DNA from: Verrucomicrobia bacterium UBA1211
GTDB lineage: Bacteria; Verrucomicrobiota; Kiritimatiellia; RFP12; UBA1067
Length of the DNA stretch: 23,546 bases
Assembly (NCBI GenBank): GCA_002309585.1
Contig: DBXN01000114.1
Coordinates: 1 to 23,546 of the forward strand
Direction: 5' to 3'
Every line of letters begins with the position of its first letter. Within the stretch, counting starts at the first letter, position 1. The notes beneath the pieces are model-generated. The model was not told the origin of the DNA. It saw only the letters and a program-made list of their open reading frames with translations, and did not search any database. This document shows positions 1 through 8,087 of the stretch, piece by piece. The position numbers and the translations under genes were made by a program.

Positions 1-591
1 GTCGTCAACGCCGAGGCGGGCACCGGCTTCTACCGCCACCGCTACGCGCCGGAGGCGATCAAGCCCGAGATGGGCACGATCACCTTTGCCAACACCGATC
101 CTCGCGGCGTCGCCTGGGGCGGGGTCCACTGGACCTACCTGGAAGACGTCCTGAAAGTCCAGCCTTTCGAGCCGAAGGAGCTGAAGATCGAGAAGCGGTA
201 CTACCGCAAGCTCCACACCCCCGAAGGCACGCGCCTCGCGCCGATCGAGGGGGTGCTGGAGCCCGGCGACGAGCTGGTCGCGCGGCTGAGCGTGACATGC
301 GACCGGGTGCTGGAGTACGTCCACATCCAGGACGAACGCCCCAGCTGCGCCGAGCCGGAGGATGTCCTCTCACGTTACCGCTGGCAGGACGGCATCGGCT
401 ACTACCAGTCGACCCGCGACACCGCGACCCACTACTACATCGACCGCCTGCCCAAGGGCAAGTTCGTCCTGGAGACCTCCTTCCGGGTCCAGCAGCGCGG
501 GACCTTCGTCGGCGGTCTTGCGGCGATCCAGTGCATGTACGCCCCGGAGTTCACCGCCCACTCCACGGCGGAGACGGTCAAGGTGAAGTGA
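1..591 (+). CDS. Alpha-2-macroglobulin family protein, C-terminal fragment
   Basis: This is the 3' end of a gene whose reading frame is open from base 1, so the true start lies outside the window and the ATG at 70 is internal. About 196 residues are visible. The motifs YYRKLHTPEGTRL, LEPGDELVARLSV, YVHIQDERPSCAEPED and YYIDRLPKGKFVLETSFRV followed by RGTFVGG and MYAPEFTAHS are typical of the C-terminal receptor-binding-like domain of large bacterial alpha-2-macroglobulins. These are extracytoplasmic protease-trapping or envelope-defence proteins, often lipoproteins. The thioester motif, if present, would be upstream and cannot be checked. The gene ends 3 bases from the convergent antiporter stop codon, with no terminator-like hairpin between them. 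Confidence 0.85.
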   Translation, partial: VVNAEAGTGFYRHRYAPEAIKPEMGTITFANTDPRGVAWGGVHWTYLEDVLKVQPFEPKELKIEKRYYRKLHTPEGTRLAPIEGVLEPGDELVARLSVTCDRVLEYVHIQDERPSCAEPEDVLSRYRWQDGIGYYQSTRDTATHYYIDRLPKGKFVLETSFRVQQRGTFVGGLAAIQCMYAPEFTAHSTAETVKVK

Positions 592-594
592 CGC

Positions 595-2613
595 CTAAAC
601 CTCGGTGAAGATCGCGCGGGCGGCGGAGATTTGCGTCTCGTCGCCCAAGAGCATCACCTGGTCGGATGCCCGGAGGGTTTCGTCGGCTGTGGGATTGACA
701 ATGAACCGCCCGCCCCGGTCGATCCCGATCACGCTGGCGCCGGTCCGGTTGCGCAGATGCAACTCCTTCAGCGAGAGGCCGTCCACCCGCGCGAAGAGCG
801 GGATCCGGATGCGTTCGGTGTGGATGTCGAGGATTTCGGCGGCCGACTCATTGGAGACCGACTCCTGGTCGTTCGCCATCGTGTCGCGCAACTTCGCCAA
901 CGAGGCCGACCCGAACCGCCGGATACGTTTGAACGTCATCACGGCCAAGACCAACAGGACCACCCCCATGATCAACCGGTCGCTGATGGACTCCGGCATG
1001 ATGGAACCGCTGAGCATCGCGACTTCGAAAAAGAGAATCGCGATCCAAAAGGAGGAGGAGAGGGTTTGCAATACGCGTTTGAACGCCTCGGCCCATCCTG
1101 TCCCACATACCCGTTCGGGAATCATGATCGCCGCCATCGTGTCAGCGAGCTTCCGCGCCCGATAGAAGACCAGCACGCAACACGGTACCGACAGAATGTT
1201 CGCGGCAACCCACAGGAGGGTTTTCTTGTGGAGTTCCACCCAGTCGTTCACAACCGAATAATTGAGCTGCGCCAGCAAACCCGCCGCCAGATAGTGTACC
1301 GCGACGATCATGAGATTGATCAGGATCAGCCAGATGTTGAACCGCAGCTGCCGAATCTGCTCGGGCGGCGTCGGGGCGTGCTGGAACCGCTCCACCCAGC
1401 GGTGATAAGTATCGAGCAGATTGAGCCAGCCTTTCGGTGTCCGGGCCACCACCCAATCGGCCAAGGGATCGGACGCGCGCATCAGGAAGGGATTCAGCAG
1501 GGTCGTCAGCACAGAGACCCCGATCGCGATCTGGTAGAGTTCGCTCCCGACCACCTTCAGCGAGATACCGATGAGGGCGACCAGATAGGCGAACTCGCCG
1601 ATCTGCGCCAACCCGACACCCGTCTGGATGGCGTTCTTCAGATCCTGTCCCGTCAGGAGGGCGCCGACCGTGCAGTTGACGCTCTTCCCGACCACCACCA
1701 GTAGCGTGATGCCCAGAATCTGCGGCCACAGGAGTTTGAGCGCGTGGGGATCGACCATCATGCCGATCGTCACGAAGAAAATCGCGCTGAAAAGGATCCT
1801 GAGCGGGTTACACTGCCGTTCGATCCGCTTGAGCGGTTCCGTCTCCGCCACCAACACGCCCATGAGAAAGGCGCCGAGCGCCAAGCCGAAATTCAGCTTC
1901 TCGGCGATCAGCGAGAGCAGGAAACAGAGCCCCAAAACCAGCAACAGCAACGCATCATCATCCTTCAGCCGGGAAACGGCGTTGATACAGCGCGGCACCA
2001 GCAGGATTCCGATCACCGTCACCCCCATCAGGAAAAGGAGTAATCCGCCGACGGATTGCGCGAATCCAGCGAGTTTAAAGGTGCCGCTGCCGGCGAATCC
2101 GGTCAGGATGGCGATCAGACCGATACAGAAGATATCCTCCATGATCGTGATGCCGAAGATATACTTCGTGAAGCGGCGCATCCCCCAACCCATATCGTTG
2201 ATGGTTTTGGCGAGAAGGGTGGTGGCGGAGTCGCTGATCGCCGCTCCCAGAAAGAGACTCTGGACAGATCCCCATCCCAAAACGCGGACACCGATGAAAT
2301 GGCCCGCCCAGACCATCACCACCATGTCCAGCAGGGCTGTCGGGGCCGCCACGCGGCTCACCTTCCGCAGTTTCCCGATGTTGAAGGCCATACCGAGTGA
2401 GAACATCAGGAAGATGACCCCCAGCTGCCCCAGCACGTCGATACTCCGCTCGTTCACGATGAACGAACCGCCCAAGGTATACTTTCCCGCCAGCGTACCC
2501 GCCAGAATGTAACCGATCACCTTCGGCCATCCCAAGCGGGTAAAGACGCTGGAGACCACGGCCACAAGGACCATGATCACCGCCAAATCCTGAATCAACG
2601 ACTGCGCATCCAT
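595..2613 (-). CDS. Kef-type monovalent cation:proton antiporter (CPA2) with TrkA-C domain
   Basis: A 672-residue membrane protein predicted to exchange K+ or Na+ for H+ across the inner membrane. Residues about 1-385 form a Na+/H+ exchanger domain of roughly a dozen hydrophobic helices, with CPA2-like stretches LFSLGMAFN-type (about 71-78), AISDSATTLLAK (125-136), IMEDIF (157-162), GAFLMGVLVAET (247-258), FFVTIGMMVD (279-288) and GLAQIGEFAYL (334-344). Residues about 425-560 add four more hydrophobic segments, an extension seen in some verrucomicrobial and planctomycete homologues. Residues 597-671 form a TrkA-C (RCK_C) ligand-binding domain; there is no TrkA-N/Rossmann domain. The start ATG is one base after the stop of the DUF4432 gene, so translation is probably coupled. 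Ion specificity is not determinable from sequence. Confidence 0.9.
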   Translation of the reverse strand: MDAQSLIQDLAVIMVLVAVVSSVFTRLGWPKVIGYILAGTLAGKYTLGGSFIVNERSIDVLGQLGVIFLMFSLGMAFNIGKLRKVSRVAAPTALLDMVVMVWAGHFIGVRVLGWGSVQSLFLGAAISDSATTLLAKTINDMGWGMRRFTKYIFGITIMEDIFCIGLIAILTGFAGSGTFKLAGFAQSVGGLLLFLMGVTVIGILLVPRCINAVSRLKDDDALLLLVLGLCFLLSLIAEKLNFGLALGAFLMGVLVAETEPLKRIERQCNPLRILFSAIFFVTIGMMVDPHALKLLWPQILGITLLVVVGKSVNCTVGALLTGQDLKNAIQTGVGLAQIGEFAYLVALIGISLKVVGSELYQIAIGVSVLTTLLNPFLMRASDPLADWVVARTPKGWLNLLDTYHRWVERFQHAPTPPEQIRQLRFNIWLILINLMIVAVHYLAAGLLAQLNYSVVNDWVELHKKTLLWVAANILSVPCCVLVFYRARKLADTMAAIMIPERVCGTGWAEAFKRVLQTLSSSFWIAILFFEVAMLSGSIMPESISDRLIMGVVLLVLAVMTFKRIRRFGSASLAKLRDTMANDQESVSNESAAEILDIHTERIRIPLFARVDGLSLKELHLRNRTGASVIGIDRGGRFIVNPTADETLRASDQVMLLGDETQISAARAIFTEV

Positions 2614-2614
2614 C

Positions 2615-3631
2615 CTAGACTTTCGCGACCGCCACGCGGATCACGGTCTCGACCGTTTCACCCGGTTCGATCCGTCTCAGGATACCGCGCTTGTCATTCG
2701 CGGGCTGGCCTTCGGGATAGCAGTTCGCCGGTTCCAACCCCGTCACATACTCTCCCTCCCCCATCATCTTCCACTGGATCAGATACGGGAGTTCCCGCTT
2801 GCGGAACGAGACGTCCACCGCCAACCCGCGCGACGGATTCAGAATACGCATCGCCGCCAACCCGTCAGAATTTTCCGGAAGATCGTGGTAGAAGACCTGT
2901 TCCGCGAAACCGGGAATCGGCGCGGACATCTTCATCCACTCCGCGAGATGTTCGGCGCAATAGGGATTCTGCGGCGTGACGGAATGCTCCGGCGCGACCA
3001 GCGTCGCCCCTTCGTCGACCAGCGGCCAGCCGAAGTTCATGTGATACAGCTGCATCAGCGGCATAGTCGAATAGCCGCGATTCTCGGTCCGGTCCAGCAG
3101 TTCGATCACCGGTTCGCCCAGCCAGGTCCGGATACGCCGGGAGGTGACCAGATGCTCGCCGAAGACCCGGCCGTGGACGACCGTACCGGTGATCTCCAGC
3201 TGATACCGCCCGTCATCCTGCCAGGCGCAACGGGTGTTGACCTCCTCCGCCGGCGTATGGTCCATCCGGCCATGCAGCCCGTTCGATCCCTCCGGCGTCT
3301 CGCAAGGCGGCCCGACGTTGATCCAGCCGCAGCTCGTGACCAATCCGCCCGACCAGGTCCGCAGCCACTCAAACCCCGACCCGTCATAAAAAGCGGGCGC
3401 GACCGCACCGTTACGGGTCATCCATGTGAGAGGCAGCCCGTTGAACTGCGCCGGCCCGATATCCAACCCCTTGTCGGGATAAACCGTGAAACACAATCCG
3501 CTGCCGTTCGTCACCTCGAACGCGCGCATCCCGCGCCCCTTGCCGTCCTCCAGCTGGTACCGGCGAATCGACGCCAACTGATCCATACGGCCCATCCGCC
3601 GCATCATCGCATCCCGACTTCCGAAATCCAT
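2615..3631 (-). CDS. DUF4432 family protein (aldose-1-epimerase-like)
   Basis: A 338-residue cytoplasmic protein without a signal peptide. Motifs PDKGLDIG, SGGLVTSCGW, GLHGRMDHTPAEEV and LMQLYHMNFGWPLV match DUF4432, a galactose-mutarotase-like beta-sandwich family often encoded in carbohydrate loci. A role in sugar or sugar-acid isomerisation is inferred from the fold. I chose the start at 3631 because a strong Shine-Dalgarno GGGGAGG (3638-3644) lies 6 bases upstream; an in-frame ATG at 3679 has no comparable site and would add 16 unlikely residues. The gene is the first of a two-gene unit with the antiporter (one-base gap) and has its own promoter candidate at 3709-3737. Its placement after the secreted polysaccharide genes fits catabolism of released sugars. 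Confidence 0.85.
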   Translation of the reverse strand: MDFGSRDAMMRRMGRMDQLASIRRYQLEDGKGRGMRAFEVTNGSGLCFTVYPDKGLDIGPAQFNGLPLTWMTRNGAVAPAFYDGSGFEWLRTWSGGLVTSCGWINVGPPCETPEGSNGLHGRMDHTPAEEVNTRCAWQDDGRYQLEITGTVVHGRVFGEHLVTSRRIRTWLGEPVIELLDRTENRGYSTMPLMQLYHMNFGWPLVDEGATLVAPEHSVTPQNPYCAEHLAEWMKMSAPIPGFAEQVFYHDLPENSDGLAAMRILNPSRGLAVDVSFRKRELPYLIQWKMMGEGEYVTGLEPANCYPEGQPANDKRGILRRIEPGETVETVIRVAVAKV

Positions 3632-3708
3632 CTTCGACCTCCCCACGATCCAGTCCCGTCCCCGCGCACACCCTGTCACGGGCGGTCTCCACCGAGACTT
3701 TCACGATA

Positions 3709-3737
3709 CTTATACGATATTTTGCGGCGAAAATCAA
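3709..3737 (-). promoter_or_regulatory. Sigma70-type promoter for DUF4432-antiporter unit
   Basis: On the minus strand TTGATT (3732-3737) and TATAAG (3709-3714) are separated by exactly 17 bases; these match 4/6 and 5/6 of the -35 and -10 consensus. The surrounding DNA is distinctly more AT-rich than the flanking genes. Predicted transcription start is near 3702, giving a leader of about 70 bases before the ATG at 3631. No operator for a local regulator was recognised. Confidence 0.6.
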
Positions 3738-3826
3738 CACGAACCCCGATCCTTTCGATTTTTACGGTATCGGCGTTCTTTCGGCTTTAGGCGGGGGAGA
3801 TTCCGTGAACAATATTCCAGCTCTCA

Positions 3827-3847
3827 CGGTCGCGCGGAATGCGACCG
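3827..3847 (-). terminator. Stem-loop just after the tri-haem protein gene
   Basis: A perfect 7-bp inverted repeat (CGGTCGC / GCGACCG on the minus strand) with a 7-base loop begins 4 bases after the stop codon at 3851. There is no U-run after it, so it may be a weak or factor-assisted terminator or an mRNA 3'-end stabiliser. It separates the polysaccharide block from the DUF4432 promoter. Confidence 0.4.
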
Positions 3848-3850
3848 CGA

Positions 3851-6800
3851 TCACTTGTACTTAAACTCGCCGAACCCTTTCGAACGGTTTACGAAACCGG
3901 GCATGTCGGCCTCAGGAGTCTTCAAGGACTCCCGTCCGCCCTCACGAATCGCCTCCAGCATGCCTTTGTAGACCGGATCATCCTTGCCCGAAAAGGCGAA
4001 CTTCTCTGCCGCCAGCCCGCGGCCGCCCGCCGCCTTCGGCAGATGGGCGGTCAACGCCGGACTCCATTCCGCCTGGGTCAGGTCCAGCCACATCCACTGC
4101 TGTTGGGGATCGTAGGTGTCGTGGCGGATCGGCCCGTGGCAACTGGCGCACGACTTTTCATAAAGGGGATTAAACCGCTGGGTGAACCACGGCAGAAGCT
4201 CGGTGGAATCCTTATCGCCCCACTTGTCACGGTTGGACTTGCCGCGCAAGTGCGCGTAATCCGATGTGGGATAATACGGGATCATCGCGTCGATCCATTC
4301 GTAAACCTTCCGACGGTCGGCGAGGGGAATGTCCACCTTGCAGTGTTCCTTTTTCAGGAAGTCCGGCAGGCGGCTCGCGAAGGAGCCGCTCTGTTTCGCC
4401 TTGAGCGGATCCATGATACCGTAAAGCAGATGAAAACTCTGCACCATCGGCTTCTGCTCCGAATCGCCGGTATAGTAGGCGCGGGAAACCTTGTCGGACT
4501 TGAACCGCGTCGTCAGCGTGTCATACGACATGTTGAAGAAACGGGTGTAATGGCCGGTCAGGGAGACCCCCTTGGGCGGATTTGTCCCGCTGTGGCACTT
4601 GACGCAATAGCGGTCGAAGACCGGCTGGACCACGACGTTGTAATCCAACACGCCGGCGTTTCCCCATTCGGGCAACTTCAGCGGAGTCGGCGGTCGGTGC
4701 GCGGCCTTGGAGGTCAGCGGCATGCCGGAGGCCTGGCGGTTCTCGTGGCACCCGACACAGCTCTGCGTCTCGCCGGGCATCAGGTTGATGGCGGATGTCA
4801 TCCGCTGCACCTCGCGCCCCTCGGCGTCGCAGAGCTGGAGGTAGATCTCTTTCAGAGCCGGCGCCTCGAAATAGGCGGAACCGTCCGCCTCGACCGGCAC
4901 ATAGCCCCACACCCGTTTCGCATAGTAGGTGGACGCGCTCATCAGCGGCCCCTGATCCATGATGAAGTTCCATGTGCGGTTCATCGTCTTGGGCAGCTGC
5001 TCCATGATACGGATGAAACGGATCTCCCCATCCGGCAAGGCGGAAGCGAACCCCTGACGGACATCCGAAACCATCAGCCGCCCCAGCGGGACGGTTTCCC
5101 GTTCCGGCTGGCCGGGCGGAGCGGCCTCGACCGTCAGCGTCGGCGGATTCTCCACGAACTGGTCGGGAATCGCGGCGGGCGGCGGCACGGGCCGGAGCGG
5201 AACCGGGTTGAAGCAGCTGGTCACGGGATCCTCGTAAACCGTCACCGCGTTGTCCATCTCATCCAGAAGCTGAATCCGGAAACGGTTCAGCCCTCCCCCG
5301 CCATACGCCACCAGGAACTGGCTTCCCGTGACGGGATAGGGCGCGCAGTAACCCCAGAAGAGATCGCGGTCCAGAATCGCCGGGAATTCGCGGGTGATCG
5401 TCCGGAATCCCGTGCCGTTCGGCGCCTCAGGCCCCATCCGGTTGGAGATGATGCCGATCGCCCCACGCGGGGTATGGTGATGCGAGGTGAAGGCGGCCAC
5501 CACGCTGTACCGTCCGGGGATCTCGCGCGCCTGGGAGAAGGAGGCCGGATCAAGCGTGAGGTTTCCGAACCAGAGGGCGAACTGCCGCCCGTCGGGATAC
5601 TGCGTCCAGAGGCTTTGGCGATAGGTCAGGTTCACATCGACATACTCCCAGCGGGTGTAGAGCAGCCGTCCGTCCCGCAGGGTCGACAAATAGAAATCGG
5701 AAAGGGTGTTGGAACTCAACCGGCGGACATTGCCGCCGTCGCCATCCATCACATGAAGCTGCGTGGAGGGGCCCGATTGGCAGACCGTATGGGTTCCGCG
5801 GTGCCGGCTGGAGATAAAGGCGATCTTCCCACTCGGCAGGCAGGCGGGACTCACGTTATGAGACTCCCCCTCCGTCAACTGCCGCAATCCCTTGCCGTCC
5901 GTCCCGATCTCGTAGATGTGCCAGCACGGTCCCCGGTGCCGCCGCATCGAGAAATAGAGTTTCGTCGCGTCGAAGGAGGGAACCAGATCAAAAATGATGG
6001 AGTCCGGTTCCTCGAAGATCACCCGCGCGGCGTATTGGGGCCGTGAGGGATCGATGATCCGGATGGAACAACCCCAGCGACCGTCATGCGGAAGGGACTG
6101 CCAGATCGCATTGGGGGTCGCGCCAGACCGGAGCGGCGAGCCGGTGGTGAAGGCGATTGGCGGCAACCGCAATGTCTCGGCCTGGAAGAAGTCACGGCAC
6201 CGTTCGGACGTACGCCGGATATCATCCAGCAGCAGCCGATAGGAGACCTTCTCATTCGGGTCCCACTGGAAATGCGCCGCCTCGTCCAGCGTCTGGCGGA
6301 CAGGCAGACCCAACCCCTTCAGCCGTTCCAGATACGCCGCCGTCGCGGCATCGGGTTTCCAGTAGCTCCGCTCGTTCCGCGTCATCGGGCAATCGGGCGG
6401 TTCCGTCTGCAACCGCCGGAGCGGCGCGAGCTGCCGCTCGACCTCCCGCGATGCGGCGGCCAGACCCTCCACCCGCGCCTGATCGTTCCGCGCCACCGCC
6501 CGCACCGCCTGATAGCGCCAATACCGGCCGCCTTCAACCGTCTGCGCGCGCCGCTGCAGATCCGTATCCGCATCAATTTTGAAACCCGCCAACGCGACCT
6601 TTCCGGGAGCGCCCTTCCGGGTGGAGCGGCCCAGATTCACCACCCGCACCACATGTTCGCCGAAGGGCAGATCCTTCGCCAGCAGCGTCTGACCGTCACC
6701 GAGCGAGGTATCGATCTCCCCTTGCCGTTTCCCATCGACCCACACCTCCATCAGCCCCAATGGCGATGTGGAATCCTCGTAAATGACCCCCCAGCTCCAC

Positions 6801-7039
6801 TGGACCTTCCCCGTGCGATGGACCAGCCGGACCGAGGTACCGATGAAATCCAGCTCCATCGCCGTGCCCACCTGATCGCTGCACCAGACACACCCGCCAT
6901 ACGCGCCGTGGTCCGCCGAGACCTCCGCGTGCCACTCGCCCTCCCGCGTCACATCCGGATGGTCCAGCCGCCGGACCTGCTCCGCCGAGACGGCCAACGC
7001 CATCATGCCTGAAACCAGAAGTATCCCACGTCTCATCAT
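3851..7039 (-). CDS. Secreted tri-haem c-type cytochrome with beta-propeller, hydrazine synthase alpha-like
   Basis: A 1062-residue exported protein with a signal peptide (residues 1 to about 19, cleavage near AVSA-EQ). Residues about 25-160 look like a jelly-roll or carbohydrate-binding domain (GLMEVWVDGKRQGEIDTS). Residues about 330-600 hold PD40/TolB-like propeller repeats such as SPACLPSGKIAFISSRHRG. Three CXXCH haem-binding motifs lie at 761-765, 812-816 and 964-968. This order resembles the PD40-plus-cytochrome family related to the hydrazine synthase alpha subunit, of which many non-anammox PVC and Bacteroidetes members exist. A role as a periplasmic redox partner or substrate-oxidising enzyme in polysaccharide use is inference. 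The start at 7039 has a GGGAGG site 6 bases upstream, and the ATG overlaps the stop of the preceding gene (ATGA, 7036-7039). Confidence 0.8.
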   Translation of the reverse strand: MMRRGILLVSGMMALAVSAEQVRRLDHPDVTREGEWHAEVSADHGAYGGCVWCSDQVGTAMELDFIGTSVRLVHRTGKVQWSWGVIYEDSTSPLGLMEVWVDGKRQGEIDTSLGDGQTLLAKDLPFGEHVVRVVNLGRSTRKGAPGKVALAGFKIDADTDLQRRAQTVEGGRYWRYQAVRAVARNDQARVEGLAAASREVERQLAPLRRLQTEPPDCPMTRNERSYWKPDAATAAYLERLKGLGLPVRQTLDEAAHFQWDPNEKVSYRLLLDDIRRTSERCRDFFQAETLRLPPIAFTTGSPLRSGATPNAIWQSLPHDGRWGCSIRIIDPSRPQYAARVIFEEPDSIIFDLVPSFDATKLYFSMRRHRGPCWHIYEIGTDGKGLRQLTEGESHNVSPACLPSGKIAFISSRHRGTHTVCQSGPSTQLHVMDGDGGNVRRLSSNTLSDFYLSTLRDGRLLYTRWEYVDVNLTYRQSLWTQYPDGRQFALWFGNLTLDPASFSQAREIPGRYSVVAAFTSHHHTPRGAIGIISNRMGPEAPNGTGFRTITREFPAILDRDLFWGYCAPYPVTGSQFLVAYGGGGLNRFRIQLLDEMDNAVTVYEDPVTSCFNPVPLRPVPPPAAIPDQFVENPPTLTVEAAPPGQPERETVPLGRLMVSDVRQGFASALPDGEIRFIRIMEQLPKTMNRTWNFIMDQGPLMSASTYYAKRVWGYVPVEADGSAYFEAPALKEIYLQLCDAEGREVQRMTSAINLMPGETQSCVGCHENRQASGMPLTSKAAHRPPTPLKLPEWGNAGVLDYNVVVQPVFDRYCVKCHSGTNPPKGVSLTGHYTRFFNMSYDTLTTRFKSDKVSRAYYTGDSEQKPMVQSFHLLYGIMDPLKAKQSGSFASRLPDFLKKEHCKVDIPLADRRKVYEWIDAMIPYYPTSDYAHLRGKSNRDKWGDKDSTELLPWFTQRFNPLYEKSCASCHGPIRHDTYDPQQQWMWLDLTQAEWSPALTAHLPKAAGGRGLAAEKFAFSGKDDPVYKGMLEAIREGGRESLKTPEADMPGFVNRSKGFGEFKYK

Positions 7040-8043
7040 TCCGAGCCTCCCTCAAACGTCGGATCATTCTCCAGTGACGCCAACACCACCCGCCGTTTCT
7101 TCCCGGCGGCGTTCATCAGCACACAGTCCGCGATCACGCCATCGCCGGTAATCCGGTCGACCGCGACCGTCCGCCCCCCGAAATCGATCCGCGCCCCGCG
7201 CCGCACCTCCAACACACCCTGCGGCAGGCTTTCATCTCCCGAAAAGCGCAACAACCCCTCTTCGACCACCGTCTTCCCACCATACCGATTCTTTCCGGCG
7301 AGAATCAGCGTCCCCTTTCCGCGTTTCACCATGCCCCCCTCGCCGGAAAGGGGCTGATAGATCAAGGCCTCGTTATCCCCGGTATCGATAATCGCGCCGC
7401 CTGGCAGAATCACCGCCTCGGCCAGCCCCTGCATGAACGACAGGTTGGTCCGTCCCGAACCCCGGACGCGCAACGTTCCCCCGTCGAACTCGAAACGCGA
7501 ATTCGTCCCGCTCAGCGTCCCCACTGAGGGCGTATTGATGACACCGCCCTTACGCAGCGAGACCACCGCGCGGCCGGAACCGCCGCCCTTCCCGCCGCTC
7601 AAAAACAAACCGCCGGTGAGATTCGCGACGCCCTCCCCCTGGACGATCACCGTGCCGTCACCCTCTTCGCCGATCACCAGCCCGAAGCCGTCAAACCACT
7701 GGTTGAAGGTTCCCCCGGAGATGATGTATGTTCCCTTCGCGCCTTTCCAGCGGCCGATCACGCACCAATGCGCCACCGTCACAGTTCCGCCCCGCTGTTC
7801 CAGAATCCCGGTCCCGCGGCCCGCCACCTGCATATTCCCGTCGCGGACATGGACCGCCCCGTTCGTCATCACCACCTTCGCGACCGATCCCTCGGCGAAC
7901 GCCACCCCGAAACTGGGATCGCCGTTCTCCTCCATGATCACCGTCTTCCCATCCAACGCCGTCAACGGCGCATCCAGACGAATCGGCGCGGCGGCAACCG
8001 CCCATGCCATGCCAAACATAAGAGAGCAAACCAACCATCGCAT
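7036..8043 (-). CDS. Secreted autotransporter-associated beta-strand repeat protein
   Basis: A 335-residue protein with a clear signal peptide (MRWLVCSLMFGMAWAVAAA). The body is glycine-rich beta-solenoid-like sequence with repeated G-G-T-V/F steps. It includes a good copy of the autotransporter-associated beta-strand repeat (PATR, PF12951-type) near residues 235-265: GGMVKRGKGTLILAGKNRYG. Such repeats are very abundant in Kiritimatiellota, Lentisphaerota and Verrucomicrobia secreted proteins, which are usually much larger. No beta-barrel translocator or PEP-CTERM sorting tail is visible, and the C-terminus ends in a hydrophilic stretch. The stop overlaps the start of the tri-haem gene, so the two are translationally coupled and may act together at the cell surface. 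AAGGG about 8 bases upstream of the ATG supports the start. Molecular function is unknown. Confidence 0.8.
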   Translation of the reverse strand: MRWLVCSLMFGMAWAVAAAPIRLDAPLTALDGKTVIMEENGDPSFGVAFAEGSVAKVVMTNGAVHVRDGNMQVAGRGTGILEQRGGTVTVAHWCVIGRWKGAKGTYIISGGTFNQWFDGFGLVIGEEGDGTVIVQGEGVANLTGGLFLSGGKGGGSGRAVVSLRKGGVINTPSVGTLSGTNSRFEFDGGTLRVRGSGRTNLSFMQGLAEAVILPGGAIIDTGDNEALIYQPLSGEGGMVKRGKGTLILAGKNRYGGKTVVEEGLLRFSGDESLPQGVLEVRRGARIDFGGRTVAVDRITGDGVIADCVLMNAAGKKRRVVLASLENDPTFEGGSE

Positions 8044-8087
8044 ATCGATTACCCTTTCCGGAAAACCCAGCCGTCAAGCCCATCCGT

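Noticed and set aside
3839..6046. Long plus-strand open frame (735 codons) opposite the tri-haem protein gene
   Set aside because: Its translation is low-complexity and arginine/histidine-rich with no motifs, and it mirrors the codon bias of the real minus-strand gene.
3851..7039. Evidence for anammox metabolism
   Set aside because: Only an HZS-alpha-like protein is present, no beta/gamma subunits or hydrazine dehydrogenase, and its neighbours are polysaccharide genes.
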